Source of the DNA: Pararhizobium sp. IMCC21322
GTDB lineage: Bacteria > Pseudomonadota > Alphaproteobacteria > Rhizobiales > GCA-2746425
Direction of reading: 5' to 3'
Assembly (NCBI RefSeq): GCF_030758295.1
Contig: NZ_CP132335.1
Location: forward strand, 3,634,412 to 3,698,411
DNA length: 64,000 nt
In this document: in pieces, positions 48,619 through 57,454 of the stretch
Layout of the letters: each line of letters starts with the position of its first letter
Position numbering within the stretch: the stretch's first letter is position 1
Translations under genes and position numbers: made by a program
Notes under the pieces: generated by a model
Told to the model about the DNA's origin: nothing
What the model saw: only the letters and a program-made list of their open reading frames with translations
Databases searched by the model: none

Positions 48619-49056
48619 CTAAAGCAGCCCCAATTCGAGAAGCTCATTGCGCATCTCATCCGGCATATCCTTCAGCGCCTGCGCATCTTCCGATAAATCC
48701 GCGGGCACATCTTCGGCACGAAAGTAACGCCACCCCTGAAAAGGCCGTTTGGGTTGCCATTGGGTTAGCCTGACAATCTGCTCCATAACCAGATCACAGC
48801 GGCTGATACCTGCTGAATCGGTAAACGGCCGCACATCCAGCAAACGCTGCCGCGCCTGCACATTGCCTTTGATCACCCAATAGAGCGATCCACCGTCCAG
48901 TAACTCATCGCGCCGTTTGGGCATCATACGGGTTGTGTGTGCATGTTCAGGCTCAATGCCGGCCTGCTTTGCAAGCATGGCCCGATGTGCAATCCAGCGA
49001 TCCAGATCGTCAATGGATTCAGCGCCAACACACAGTTTGATCAGATTGAGTGGCAT
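48619..49056 (-). CDS. DUF1489 protein
   Basis: A 145-residue protein of DUF1489 (LIKLCVGAESIDDLDRWI, HTTRMMPKRRDELLDGGSLYWVIKG, PFQGWRYFRAEDVPADL). The family is common in alphaproteobacteria and has no known function. It is convergent with speB, 9 bp apart. Confidence 0.9.
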   Translation of the reverse strand: MPLNLIKLCVGAESIDDLDRWIAHRAMLAKQAGIEPEHAHTTRMMPKRRDELLDGGSLYWVIKGNVQARQRLLDVRPFTDSAGISRCDLVMEQIVRLTQWQPKRPFQGWRYFRAEDVPADLSEDAQALKDMPDEMRNELLELGLL

Positions 49057-49185
49057 GCGGCTTCTAATACCCGTTCAAGTGAGGAGCGATTGGATAATCT
49101 CCGATAGACACAGCATACATGTCATCCACTCGCAACAGAACCTGTTGAAAGCCAAAACTTATCCACTGCACACTACAAACGGCGC

Positions 49186-49587
49186 TTAGCTCTTCTCCAT
49201 ATCAATCGGCAGGCCAGCTTCCGCCCAGGCCGTAAAGCCGCCACCCATGTGAGCAAGCCCTGTCATCCCCATATCCTGCAGAGTTTTCGTGGCAAGCGCG
49301 GAGCGCCATCCGGCAGCACAAAACAGCACAAAACTGTCATTCTGGCTGAAAACATCGCGATGATAGGGGCTTTCAGGGTCAGCCCAGAACTCAAGCATTC
49401 CGCGTGGTGCATGCACAGCGCCATTGATCCTGCCGGAGGCAGACAATTCTCTGACATCACGGATATCAATTAATACGGGTGGATTTTTGCCTGCTATGAG
49501 GTCCTGAACCTGTGACGGGGTCAGCGCTGTGATTTCAGCTTCCGCCTCAGCGACCAGATCAGCAACTGATTTGGTAAATATTTGCAC
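49186..49587 (-). CDS. Rhodanese-like protein
   Basis: A 133-residue single-domain rhodanese with the active-site Cys in VLFCAAGWRSALA and the CH2 region GLAHMGGGFTAWAEAGLP. The N-terminus (VLIDIRDVRELSASG) carries the structural signature. It probably transfers sulfur or handles persulfides. Confidence 0.92.
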   Translation of the reverse strand: MQIFTKSVADLVAEAEAEITALTPSQVQDLIAGKNPPVLIDIRDVRELSASGRINGAVHAPRGMLEFWADPESPYHRDVFSQNDSFVLFCAAGWRSALATKTLQDMGMTGLAHMGGGFTAWAEAGLPIDMEKS

Positions 49588-49655
49588 GCGATACGGGCCT
49601 GGGTTAAATTCCTCGAGCCCAGAACCTAGTTCCTAAAGACTGATTTGATAAGAGT

Positions 49656-49799
49656 CTATTGTGCAGCAATAGCAGCAGGGTCAGAAACAGACTGAGTGCC
49701 ATTATTACTCACAAGAAAAAACACCAGTAATACGCATGCAGAGACACCTAAGGTCCAACGTGCGGCGCCCCAACAAGACGCTCCATTCTGTTGATACAT
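49656..49799 (-). CDS. Possible small membrane protein
   Basis: From the ATG at 49799 (MYQQNGASCWG) this gives 47 residues with one helix (WTLGVSACVLLVFFLVS) and a short polar tail. An upstream ATG at 49853 is open. The Shine-Dalgarno is weak. I recognise no family, and it may not be expressed. Confidence 0.4.
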   Translation of the reverse strand: MYQQNGASCWGAARWTLGVSACVLLVFFLVSNNGTQSVSDPAAIAAQ

Positions 49800-49986
49800 G
49801 TTTTGATCTTCTATTGAAAACAGGATCATCACGAACTCACACCAGCCCCCCAAGGACAGTGATTATTGCGATGCAGCACGTCATTTAGACTTTTTTAACT
49901 TTCGGCGCAAGGGGGATTTTTCAACACATGATTTCAAGTGTGAGTGAACAAATTATTAGGGGGCGGTTTGGCTGGAAGACAATAGA

Positions 49987-50051
49987 CCATCTTGCAGCAC
50001 ACCGGAGCGCCGCGTGTTGCAACTTCCGTATTGAAGGTGCTGCAAGATGGT
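49987..50051. repeat. Long inverted repeat
   Basis: ACCATCTTGCAGCAC and its exact complement GTGCTGCAAGATGGT flank a loop of 35 bases. It lies about 50 bp past the stop of the small gene at 50100-50234 and could be a terminator or processing hairpin, though no T run follows. Confidence 0.6.
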
Positions 50052-50099
50052 TTACGGGTTGATGGCAAGCCTTGATGTCTCGCCATCAAACAGACTGTT

Positions 50100-50234
50100 C
50101 TACTTCACCTTTTTGCGTGCGATCGTAAGATCAGGTTTTCCCGCAGTGGAATTTGCGGTAGCAGAAACTTTTGGCTTCTCCGCTTTGGGTTTTCGGCTCT
50201 CCTTGTTCCCGCGGATGTTGTTTCCTTTGCCCAT
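50100..50234 (-). CDS. Small lysine-rich conserved protein (MGKGNN type)
   Basis: A 44-residue frame starting MGKGNNIRGNKESRKPK and ending IARKKVK. GGAAGGACAG gives a good ribosome-binding site. I recall very similar 40-50-residue lysine-rich MGKGNN proteins in many alphaproteobacteria, but their role is not known. A strongly basic, low-complexity composition suggests nucleic-acid or ribosome contact; this is a guess. It is too short for many gene callers. Confidence 0.7.
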   Translation of the reverse strand: MGKGNNIRGNKESRKPKAEKPKVSATANSTAGKPDLTIARKKVK

Positions 50235-50351
50235 ATTCTGTCCTTCCAATATGCAATGATCGGGTGCCGGGATGGCGAAACGATAACTGCGGTTGTCCGC
50301 CGATTGCCTTATGAAAGGCGTGCAGCGGTTAGCGATATTGTATCCAATGGG

Positions 50352-51173
50352 TCAGCCTTGGTTGATGGCCTTGGCTGCGGCTTCGTCCAGGGCCAGTTGC
50401 TGTCCGCGCGAAACGGTCGTGATCGGGGATTGGAATTTGGCGTTTGCGGCGGCAAAATCTTCGGCTGTGTCAATCTCATTCCAATTTAACCCGCCAACAT
50501 CAAGCGCGTGAAAAACAGTTCCCGCCGTCACCAATTGTGCATAGGCGGCCTCATAACAGTCCTGATGATGCGCCGGGATTTTCATTCTCTTAGCAAGTTC
50601 GGAAAACAGCAGCGATCCGGCCCGGGCACTGATCTTCTCTATGCCGATGGATTCACCGATAGCCGTCTTTGAATCTACAGATTTGCCAATTTCAAGCACG
50701 CGCATCTGATCGTCGGCAAGAACCTTCACCTCGTCGTTTTCCAATGCGGTATTTCGATCAATGCAAAGCACGTTTGGCAGATCACTATCCATGAGGAGGC
50801 GCAGGATTTTGACGTCAAACACTACATCGGCATCAAACTTGATGAATTCTGAGCCCCCGACTGCGGTGGATGCCAACATCAAAGAATAGGCCGTACCGGT
50901 ATCTTGGTACATCTCATTGAAAACATAACTGATGCGGATGCCCCGAAAAGTCTTGCTGACGAATTGCCTGATCTGATCGTCTTGGTGCCCCAACACCAGA
51001 ACAAATTGGGAAATACCGGAACTCAGGCAATTCCGGATTATCCGTTCAAGGATGGCAGACCCGCCAACAGACAGCAGGCCTTTAGGACAATCATCCGTCA
51101 GAGGGCTTAGGCGTGATCCAATGCCAGCCGCCAGAATGACAGCCTTGGGCGCGCGTTTGTTTTCTTCTGTCAT
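50352..51173 (-). CDS. Sugar-phosphate/phosphocholine nucleotidyltransferase-like protein
   Basis: A 273-residue NTP-transferase of the LicC/RfbA kind: AVILAAGIGSRLSPLTDDCPKGLL at about 12-35 binds the nucleotide, GTAYSLMLA follows, and FIKFDADVVFD has the metal Asp. There is no acyl or hexapeptide domain after it. It would activate a small phosphate compound with CTP or UTP. Phosphocholine is the closest known type, but the substrate is not clear, and no kinase or transferase lies next to it. Confidence 0.75.
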   Translation of the reverse strand: MTEENKRAPKAVILAAGIGSRLSPLTDDCPKGLLSVGGSAILERIIRNCLSSGISQFVLVLGHQDDQIRQFVSKTFRGIRISYVFNEMYQDTGTAYSLMLASTAVGGSEFIKFDADVVFDVKILRLLMDSDLPNVLCIDRNTALENDEVKVLADDQMRVLEIGKSVDSKTAIGESIGIEKISARAGSLLFSELAKRMKIPAHHQDCYEAAYAQLVTAGTVFHALDVGGLNWNEIDTAEDFAAANAKFQSPITTVSRGQQLALDEAAAKAINQG

Positions 51174-51388
51174 TGTCGAATGTATCCCTTTGTTTGGCAG
51201 TCAATGACTGCGCTATTTCTGTGCGGGAAATTTTCGGTCGGCAGTGATAGTCATCCCCTGCTCCGCGGCCCGGTAGAGACCACAATTCAACTTGGAAAAT
51301 ACAGCCCCACCAGCCAGGGCTTCTGCCGCATCATTCAGAAATTGAACGCTTGTGACCAAAAACCAGGAAACGCCCCATGATGAAGATC

Positions 51389-51407
51389 GGTCACAAATGT
51401 TGTGACC
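51389..51407. promoter_or_regulatory. Palindrome GGTCACAA-N3-TTGTGACC
   Basis: A perfect 8-bp inverted repeat with a 3-base spacer. Related half-sites occur nearby: TTGTGACC (about 51350), GATCACAA (about 51474), and TTGTGACG (about 51518). It lies 216 bp upstream of the nucleotidyltransferase start. It looks like an operator for a dimeric repressor. Confidence 0.55.
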
Positions 51408-51419
51408 CGCATAAGCCAG

Positions 51420-51453
51420 GAATTAGCGTTAAGAGGCAAGAATTAGCGTTAAG
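51420..51453. repeat. Two direct copies of GAATTAGCGTTAAG
   Basis: Exact 14-bp copies at 51420-51433 and 51440-51453, starting 20 bp apart. The spacing is near two helical turns. The TTAA cores are too far apart for a CtrA box. Confidence 0.6.
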
Positions 51454-51804
51454 TGGAATGTCACGCTGAGCCCGATCACAATCAGAGGTCGCAAAACGGC
51501 CAAGCCCAGATTCATATATTGTGACGTTGAATTTTGACAGGTTCAATTGAGAACCAATTGAGACAATTCAAACTTCAAGATTTAAATTGAACCACAAAAT
51601 CTCTGGCGCTTCACGCGTCGAATATCCTTGCAAGGGTAAGGGTCCGCCCCCTCAATAGCAAGGGCTAAGTGTTTTCGCTGCTTGTTTGCACAACCGGGAG
51701 TGGTGTGAATTAACCGCCGAGAGCAGGCCTAAACTGGAAGCTTTTTCCTTCGGTATTTCTGCTTTTGGTGTCTGGCCGCAAGGTATGTGTGTGCGGCAGT
51801 CGGG

Positions 51805-52012
51805 GTATGGCGCCAAATCAGTCACTTGACAGTTTCACAATTTTTACCAGTGTTCTTCTTAGCCATGACAGCTTGTACTTTGGGACACCGGGGCATCTCC
51901 GACGGATGAATTTGTTCGTGTTTTTCTACTTATGATAGTTATTGCGATTTCGTTGTTTGCTGCCGGTTGGGTTTTCTGTGCCTCTCTGCTTGATCATTCA
52001 AAGATTGCGGAA
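51805..52012 (+). pseudogene. Decayed tandem copy of the DUF599 gene 5' end and leader
   Basis: This segment aligns with 52098-52306, the leader and first about 36 codons of the DUF599 gene, at an offset of 291-294 bp. Shared blocks include TGACAGTTTCACA, GACAGCTTGT, and the coding part VIAIS-F-A-W-LLDHSKIAE. The ATG at 51906 matches the real start at 52199, but one missing base before the second Met (51932) shifts the frame, and similarity fades soon after codon 36. It is a truncated duplicate with the promoter region copied. Confidence 0.75.
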
Positions 52013-52198
52013 TGCCGTTCACCTGTAAGCGCAGCCGTGGCTTCTCTGGCCAGAGAAAATGCAGCGAACACTTGGTGCGTATAATTTTACCGGCAAATGG
52101 GCACCAATCACGCCAAGTGACAGTTTCACACAGAATATTGCACTGCACACAAGCGAAGACAGCTTGTGTTTTGCGGCTTCGGGCGGCATCTTCGCCCG

Positions 52199-52933
52199 AT
52201 GAACATATTGCCTCAACTCCCCTTCATGGATGTCATCGCCATCTCCTGGTTTGCAACTGCCTGGGTCGTCTATGCCTATTTGCTTGACCATTCGAAGATC
52301 GCTGAAAAAACGCTGTCTGCAGCGATGGATAAACAGCGTGAATTATGGATGAAGACAATGCTGCAACGCGAGTTGCGCATTGTGGACACGTCTATCATGG
52401 CTGGCCTGCAACAGGGCACGGCATTCTTTGCCTCGACATCCATTTTTGCCATTGGTGGCACCTTTGCCCTGCTGAATGGTGCTGAAGAGGTGCTGGCGAT
52501 TTTCAGTCACCTGCCCTACGCCATTGAAATGACCCGGGCAGAATGGGAAACCAAGATACTGGGCATGCTGTTGGTCTATGCCTATGCCTTCTTCAAATTC
52601 GGCTGGGCTTACCGCCTGTTCAACTATGCCTCAATGCTGGTCGGTGCCGTACCTGCCAAGGAACACGCCGGAACAGAATATGCCAAGACGGCCGTCCAAA
52701 GCGCTGCTGAAATGACGATCCTCGCCGGCATTCACTTCAACCGCGGTTTGCGCGCCTTCTTTTTCGCCATGGGCTTCCTCGGCTGGTTCCTGGGTCCGGA
52801 AGTCTTCATAATCTCAACAACTCTTGTGCTGCTGGTTTTGTTGCGAAGGCAGTTCTATTCCGCTTCGCGCCGTGCAGCCTTCACAAGCCTTCGGGCAAGC
52901 GAGTCATTTTATGGACCAGAACAATCTGATTGA
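52199..52933 (+). CDS. DUF599 membrane protein
   Basis: The ATG at 52199 (MNILPQLPFMDVIAIS) gives 244 residues; upstream frame is open but unlikely. It has about four helices (including VIAISWFATAWVVYAYLL, FFASTSIFAIGGTFALL, and a C-terminal ISTTLVLLVLL) and cytoplasmic MLQRELRIVDTSIMAGLQQ, as in DUF599. The role of the family is unknown. It overlaps the DUF3253 gene by 23 bp. Confidence 0.88.
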   Translation: MNILPQLPFMDVIAISWFATAWVVYAYLLDHSKIAEKTLSAAMDKQRELWMKTMLQRELRIVDTSIMAGLQQGTAFFASTSIFAIGGTFALLNGAEEVLAIFSHLPYAIEMTRAEWETKILGMLLVYAYAFFKFGWAYRLFNYASMLVGAVPAKEHAGTEYAKTAVQSAAEMTILAGIHFNRGLRAFFFAMGFLGWFLGPEVFIISTTLVLLVLLRRQFYSASRRAAFTSLRASESFYGPEQSD

Positions 52934-53171
52934 CGCCAAAATTCTGGAATTGATTGAACAGCGTGGTGCCGACAAGACAATTTGCCCATCAGAAGTGGCC
53001 CGCGCATTGGCAGGCAGTGATGAAAAGAAATGGCGCTTGTTGATGAAGCCCATCAGGACCAGAGCGGTTTTGCTCGCCGAACAGCAGGAAGTTGCCATCA
53101 GGCGCAAGGGCAAGCTGGTTGATCCCCAAAATTTCAAAGGGGTTTACCGACTTGGCAACTTCTCCAAGTGA
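52911..53171 (+). CDS. DUF3253 protein
   Basis: An 86-residue helical protein starting at ATG 52911 (MDQNNLIDAKILELIEQRG), with TICPSEVARAL and KKWRLLMKPIRTRAVLLAE. It matches DUF3253, a winged-helix-like family of unknown function. It is coupled to DUF599 by overlap. Confidence 0.88.
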   Translation: MDQNNLIDAKILELIEQRGADKTICPSEVARALAGSDEKKWRLLMKPIRTRAVLLAEQQEVAIRRKGKLVDPQNFKGVYRLGNFSK

Positions 53172-53624
53172 CGTGCCCGTCTATTATGGCATTGCACCAT
53201 ACACGCCTGTCAGATTGCAGTTTGGGCGCATCTCATCATGCATGAAACAAGCTTTGATTACCCCAATAGAAAGCGTTTGATACTCAAATGCTTTCCTTGC
53301 CGATCTGGGAGATCGTCGGGCGGGCAAATACGTTCAAGGGATCACACGCCATTCGCATCCCTTGATGATCTGGTCAGCTGAGTGCCTGCCTGACATGATG
53401 CAAGCGACACGATAAATTTTGAACACAACAACCTGATCTGGTTTCTGTGCCAACATGAAAAACTCATCAATTCATACGAAAAAACCAGCGAAAAATAACC
53501 AAAACCGCTCAATTCCGGGATTTCGTAAATGCATGAAATGCATATCAGACGCCCATAAATATGCATTGGACGTCATGCAATGCATGAGTGACACTAAATT
53601 CAGGATAATAGAGGAAGTGAGATC
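53172..53624. promoter_or_regulatory. Promoter region of the tct operon with four ATGCAT boxes
   Basis: No gene is supported here. At 53529, 53538, 53561 and 53580 the hexamer ATGCAT occurs four times in 57 bp; the first two form a symmetric ATGCAT-GAA-ATGCAT element with the T-N11-A spacing of LysR boxes. The third lies in ATGCATTGGAC, also found upstream of pxpA. A GAGGAAG Shine-Dalgarno precedes tctC. Confidence 0.6.
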
Positions 53625-54572
53625 ATGAAAAGTTACAAACGATTTTCAAAATTTGGTGTGTTCCTTTGTGCCGGGGCAGCAGTTGCAGTAACAGCTGGCA
53701 CTGCGTTCGCTGAGTTTCCAGAACGAAGTGTAAAAATAACTGTTGGTTTTGGGCCTGGCGGCGGCGTGGACACAATTACAAGAGCCGCTTCAGATGCTCT
53801 TTCTGAATCTCTCGGACAGTCGGTTGTCGTCGACAACCAGCCCGGTGCCGGTGGCGCACTTGCATTGACTGCTCTTCTTGCAAAACCAGCTGACGGATAC
53901 GAACTGGCCGCGGCAATCACGACCACGGTTTCCTTTGATCCGCACACGACCGATCTGGCCTATGATATTGACTCGTTCGACTATATCGGAGCTTTCGGCG
54001 TATTTCCCGAGGCAATTGTTGCCCTTCCATCAAAGGGTTGGGACAGTTTCTCAGACATTATTGCTGCAGCGAAAGGAGACCCTGACGGATTGAACTACGC
54101 ATCAACAACTTCGCTTGATCGCGTTATCATGGCATCCATCGCGAAACAGGAAGGTGTCACAATAAAGCCGGTTCCGACCAAGGGTGGCGCAGAAGCCGTC
54201 GCCCAAACGCTCGGTGGACATGTGGATTTTGCTTACAGTTCGGGCACCTATTATGCTCAGGCAAAAGCGGGTGATCTTGCGGTAATGGCCGGTCTTGGCC
54301 AGGATCCTATCCCCGGTTTTGAGGATGCACCGACCCTGTCAAGCCTTGGCTATGACATTTCAAGCGTCAACATGGTTGTGTATGTTGCACCAGCAGGGCT
54401 GGACGACGAGACCAAAACAATCCTTGTGAATGCATTCAAGGCGGCTGCGGAATCAGAGACAGTCCTTGAAATTCTGGCTGGCAGAAATATGGGTAGTTTT
54501 ATTTTGACCGGTGACGAATTTGAAGCGCAAATCCGCGCGCAGAGCGATCAATTCAAAGCAGCGCTTGAATAG
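53625..54572 (+). CDS. tctC: Tripartite tricarboxylate transporter binding protein TctC
   Basis: A 315-residue Bug-type solute-binding protein with a signal peptide (about 1-29, ending GTAFA). The fold markers are FPERSVKITVGFGPGGGVDT, VVDNQPGAGG and KPADGYEL near the mature N-terminus. It captures a carboxylated substrate in the periplasm. tctB starts 1 bp after the stop. Confidence 0.93.
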   Translation: MKSYKRFSKFGVFLCAGAAVAVTAGTAFAEFPERSVKITVGFGPGGGVDTITRAASDALSESLGQSVVVDNQPGAGGALALTALLAKPADGYELAAAITTTVSFDPHTTDLAYDIDSFDYIGAFGVFPEAIVALPSKGWDSFSDIIAAAKGDPDGLNYASTTSLDRVIMASIAKQEGVTIKPVPTKGGAEAVAQTLGGHVDFAYSSGTYYAQAKAGDLAVMAGLGQDPIPGFEDAPTLSSLGYDISSVNMVVYVAPAGLDDETKTILVNAFKAAAESETVLEILAGRNMGSFILTGDEFEAQIRAQSDQFKAALE

Positions 54573-54573
54573 G

Positions 54574-55032
54574 ATGAAACCTGGCAACGGTCCAGAGCGA
54601 ATTGGGTCTGAACGAAAGTTCAGGCCCATTTGCGAATTTGCAATTGTTTTTTCCCTTGGCTTGATCTGCCTCACTGTCATCATCCCCGGTGGCACACAGG
54701 AAAGCGACAACTTTGGTTTGTCACCAAGAATGGTCCCCGTTGCGACCATTGTCATTATCCTCTGCTTCGCGGTGATCGGGCTGCTCATTAATCTGACTCG
54801 GCCCACAAAGTCTGCCGTACCAGCCAGTGACGGGTTGGCTGGTGTACTGCTTCTCTGCGCCGCGACACTGACAGGAGCGTGGGCAATTCATCAATTTGAG
54901 CTGTTGGCAGGAGGAACGATCCTGGTCTTTCTGACTGCGCTGGCGGTTGGGATGCGGAATGTCCTGTATCTTTCACTCATGGTCGGAGCAGCTCTGTTGT
55001 TGCTGTCTTTCATAAAATGGGCGGGACTCTGA
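54574..55032 (+). CDS. tctB: Tripartite tricarboxylate transporter small subunit TctB
   Basis: The ATG at 54574 gives 152 residues with four helices (FAIVFSLGLICLTVIIPGG, TIVIILCFAVIGLLINL, and two more). An earlier frame overlaps tctC and is unlikely. TctB is the small membrane subunit of the transporter. Confidence 0.88.
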   Translation: MKPGNGPERIGSERKFRPICEFAIVFSLGLICLTVIIPGGTQESDNFGLSPRMVPVATIVIILCFAVIGLLINLTRPTKSAVPASDGLAGVLLLCAATLTGAWAIHQFELLAGGTILVFLTALAVGMRNVLYLSLMVGAALLLLSFIKWAGL

Positions 55033-55035
55033 ACT

Positions 55036-56514
55036 TTGGAAACATTCCTTCAGGGGGCAGCTGATGCACTCCAGTTTTCATCAGTCATCGCGGTCATTGG
55101 TGGTATCTTTCTTGGCTATGTCGTGGGTGTTCTTCCCGGCCTGAGCAGGCCCGCTGCATTATCGGTTGCGGTTCCAATTACCTATGCAATGTCACCGATA
55201 GCCGCAATTGCTTTTCTTGTGGGTGTCACAAAAGCAAGCGCAGCGGGCGGTGCAACCGGTGCAATCCTGTTGAACACCCCCGGCGAACCAAGTTCAGCTG
55301 CGACAACATTCGACGGCCATCCCCTGGCCAAAAAGGGCGAAGCGACGCGCGCGTTGAAGGTCGCTCTGTATGCATCTGTTTTCGGCGATCTGGTTGCCAC
55401 CGTCGTACTGATCCTCCTGGCCGCGCCACTCGCGAGTTTTGCCCTGAAGATGGGGCCAGTCGAAATGGTCTCTGTCATGATATTTGCGCTTACATTCATT
55501 GCAGCTCTGTCTGGATCATCGCTGACGCGTGGCGTCATTTCAGGTGTTTTCGGTTTGTTTCTGGCAACCATCGGACTTGATCCGGAAAGTGCGACCCCAC
55601 GCATGACATTTGGAATGATCGAGCTGTTTGATGGCATTCCTCTGATCGCCGCGACAGTCGGCATGTTGGCTTTCACAGAAATGATGGTTCAAACACAAAC
55701 CATGTTTGCTCAACGCAAATCTGGTGCAAGTGCCACCCGATTTGCGCCAGAGACCAACAAACGCTTGAGCCGGGCCGACATATTTCGTGTTTTTCCGGTT
55801 ACCTTGCGCGCAACCGGGATTGGAATAGGTGCAGGTATTTTGCCCGGTCTGGGTCCAACCATCGGTGCATTTCTATCCTACGCCATTAACAAGCGCATGG
55901 CCAAACCGGGCGACTGCTATGGCGAAGGTGACCTGAAAGGGGTGGCAGCAACTGAAGCCGCCGACAACGCCGTCCTGCCGGCCAGCCTGATCCCCCTGTT
56001 TGCCATCGGCTTGCCCGGAAGTGTCTCTGCCGCTATTCTGGTCTCGGCATTCATGCTCCACGGCGTTCAGCCTGGGCCACTGGTGTTTGAACAACATCCC
56101 CGCCTGATCTACGGCATTTATGTCTCGATGATTGTAGCCAGCTTTGTGATGCTTATCGTTGGACGCCTTGGTCTGACCCTGTTTGCCAAAGCAACGCGCC
56201 TGCCGCTGATAGTGATCATTCCTTTCGTAATACTCTTTTGCGTTGTGGGAACCTATCTTCAGAGGGATACGATTTTCCCTGTACTCGCCATGCTGACGCT
56301 GGGCGGAGTTGGATTTGTCATGCAGCGCTATGGCTATTCGGTCATCACATTCCTGATCGGGTTCGTGATTGGGCCGCTGTTTGAACTGTCTTTGCGGCAA
56401 GCCCTGATCGTGACAAACCATTCAATTTCGCAGATTGCGCAACATCCCATCGCAATGGTGTTTCTGGCAGCATCCGTCTTCGCCGTTTTTTTCTTTATCA
56501 AACGAAAAGCTTAG
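55036..56514 (+). CDS. tctA: Tripartite tricarboxylate transporter large permease TctA
   Basis: A 492-residue permease with about 12 helices, starting at TTG 55036. Hallmarks are GIFLGYVVGVLPGLSRPAALSV, NTPGEPSSAATTFDGHPLAKKGEATRAL in part, and GIGAGILPGLGPTIGAFLSY. The gene overlaps the convergent LysR gene by 17 bp. Confidence 0.94.
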   Translation: METFLQGAADALQFSSVIAVIGGIFLGYVVGVLPGLSRPAALSVAVPITYAMSPIAAIAFLVGVTKASAAGGATGAILLNTPGEPSSAATTFDGHPLAKKGEATRALKVALYASVFGDLVATVVLILLAAPLASFALKMGPVEMVSVMIFALTFIAALSGSSLTRGVISGVFGLFLATIGLDPESATPRMTFGMIELFDGIPLIAATVGMLAFTEMMVQTQTMFAQRKSGASATRFAPETNKRLSRADIFRVFPVTLRATGIGIGAGILPGLGPTIGAFLSYAINKRMAKPGDCYGEGDLKGVAATEAADNAVLPASLIPLFAIGLPGSVSAAILVSAFMLHGVQPGPLVFEQHPRLIYGIYVSMIVASFVMLIVGRLGLTLFAKATRLPLIVIIPFVILFCVVGTYLQRDTIFPVLAMLTLGGVGFVMQRYGYSVITFLIGFVIGPLFELSLRQALIVTNHSISQIAQHPIAMVFLAASVFAVFFFIKRKA

Positions 56515-57400
56515 CCTCCTGTTCGCAGATTTGAGCAAGTACACTCACAAATCCGCTCATGCTTTTGGGTTGATAGCGTTTTGGGTTCCAAAGAGCAGAG
56601 ACTTCAGCGGAAGTATGACACAGACCGGAATGTATCGGCACGACATTCTCACCATGGAAAAAATCCCGTGCTGAAGACGAGACGATAGCTATACCATGCC
56701 CGTCACGGGCAAGCGCCCTGAGGGTGTGAGTGCTGTCGCTTTCAAGAACAATTTCAGGTCTGACCCCGTGTGCAAGAGCGGCCTGTTCAAACAGGTGCCG
56801 TGTCAGAAATCCACGCCGCATAATCAATAATGGCGTATCCGCTACATCTTCAATGGTAATTGAGGTCCGGTTCCGCAAATTATGGTCGGGTGGCAGAACC
56901 GCAAGCAATTGCGCATCAAACAAATGCTGTCCGGCAACCAGATGGTTGATGCCCAGATTGGCAACGACAAGATGGGCTGCACCATGCTCAACCATTTCGA
57001 TCAGCTTGTCATTATTGCCTTCGTTCACAACAAATCTCACGCTGGGATTTTGGCCCCGAAATTGCGCCATTGCGGGCGAAAGCAACCAGGCGGTTGTCTG
57101 TGGTGATGCCCCTATGCGAAGTGTGCCACCACCCAGATCTCCCTGATTTGACGCCCGGTAGGCCAAATCAGACGCTCGTTCCAGAAGCTCTTTCGCCTGT
57201 TCAGCCAAATCAAAGCCTTCTGCAGTCAGTACCAATCGTTTTCCAACACGATGGAACAGATCGACACCCAATTTGCGCTCCAACGCCTGAATCTGCCGTG
57301 AAAGCGCTGGCTGGCTCAGGTTCACTTCGTGAGCGGCATTGGTGATGTTCAGGCGGGCGGCAACCACGACGAAATTTCGAAGTTCTCTCAGTTCAAGCAT
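56498..57400 (-). CDS. LysR-family regulator of the tct/pxpA region
   Basis: From the ATG at 57400 (MLELRELRNFVVVAAR) it has 300 residues; 57409 is another ATG. The helix-turn-helix is NITNAAHEVNLSQPALSRQIQ and the effector domain starts near residue 90. It sits between tctA and pxpA. A T-N11-A element (TGCACGTGTCGCA) lies just upstream of the start. It probably controls both neighbours. Confidence 0.9.
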   Translation of the reverse strand: MLELRELRNFVVVAARLNITNAAHEVNLSQPALSRQIQALERKLGVDLFHRVGKRLVLTAEGFDLAEQAKELLERASDLAYRASNQGDLGGGTLRIGASPQTTAWLLSPAMAQFRGQNPSVRFVVNEGNNDKLIEMVEHGAAHLVVANLGINHLVAGQHLFDAQLLAVLPPDHNLRNRTSITIEDVADTPLLIMRRGFLTRHLFEQAALAHGVRPEIVLESDSTHTLRALARDGHGIAIVSSSARDFFHGENVVPIHSGLCHTSAEVSALWNPKRYQPKSMSGFVSVLAQICEQEAKLFV

Positions 57401-57443
57401 TAAACCCATCCATGCACGTGTCGCATATAAACGACGATTGTAG

Positions 57444-57454
57444 ATGCATTGGAC
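57444..57454. promoter_or_regulatory. ATGCATTGGAC motif upstream of pxpA
   Basis: The 11-bp sequence is identical to one at 53561-53571 in the tctC promoter and lies 23 bp before the pxpA start, in the divergent LysR-pxpA gap. A binding site for the LysR protein is the likely explanation. Confidence 0.5.

Larger units (their letters stand above)
51174..51804. other. Non-coding region rich in repeats
   Basis: No gene I can support lies here. It holds a 19-bp palindrome with more TTGTGAC elements (about 51350-51525), a 14-bp direct repeat (51420-51453), and, at about 51540-51594, GGTTCAATT facing AATTGAACC with two copies of CAATTGAGA-like sequence inside. An operator cluster or an unknown RNA gene are options. 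Confidence 0.5.

Noticed and set aside
50047-50259. Plus-strand reading frame of 70 codons
   Set aside because: It is antisense to the MGKGNN-type small gene and starts inside an inverted repeat.
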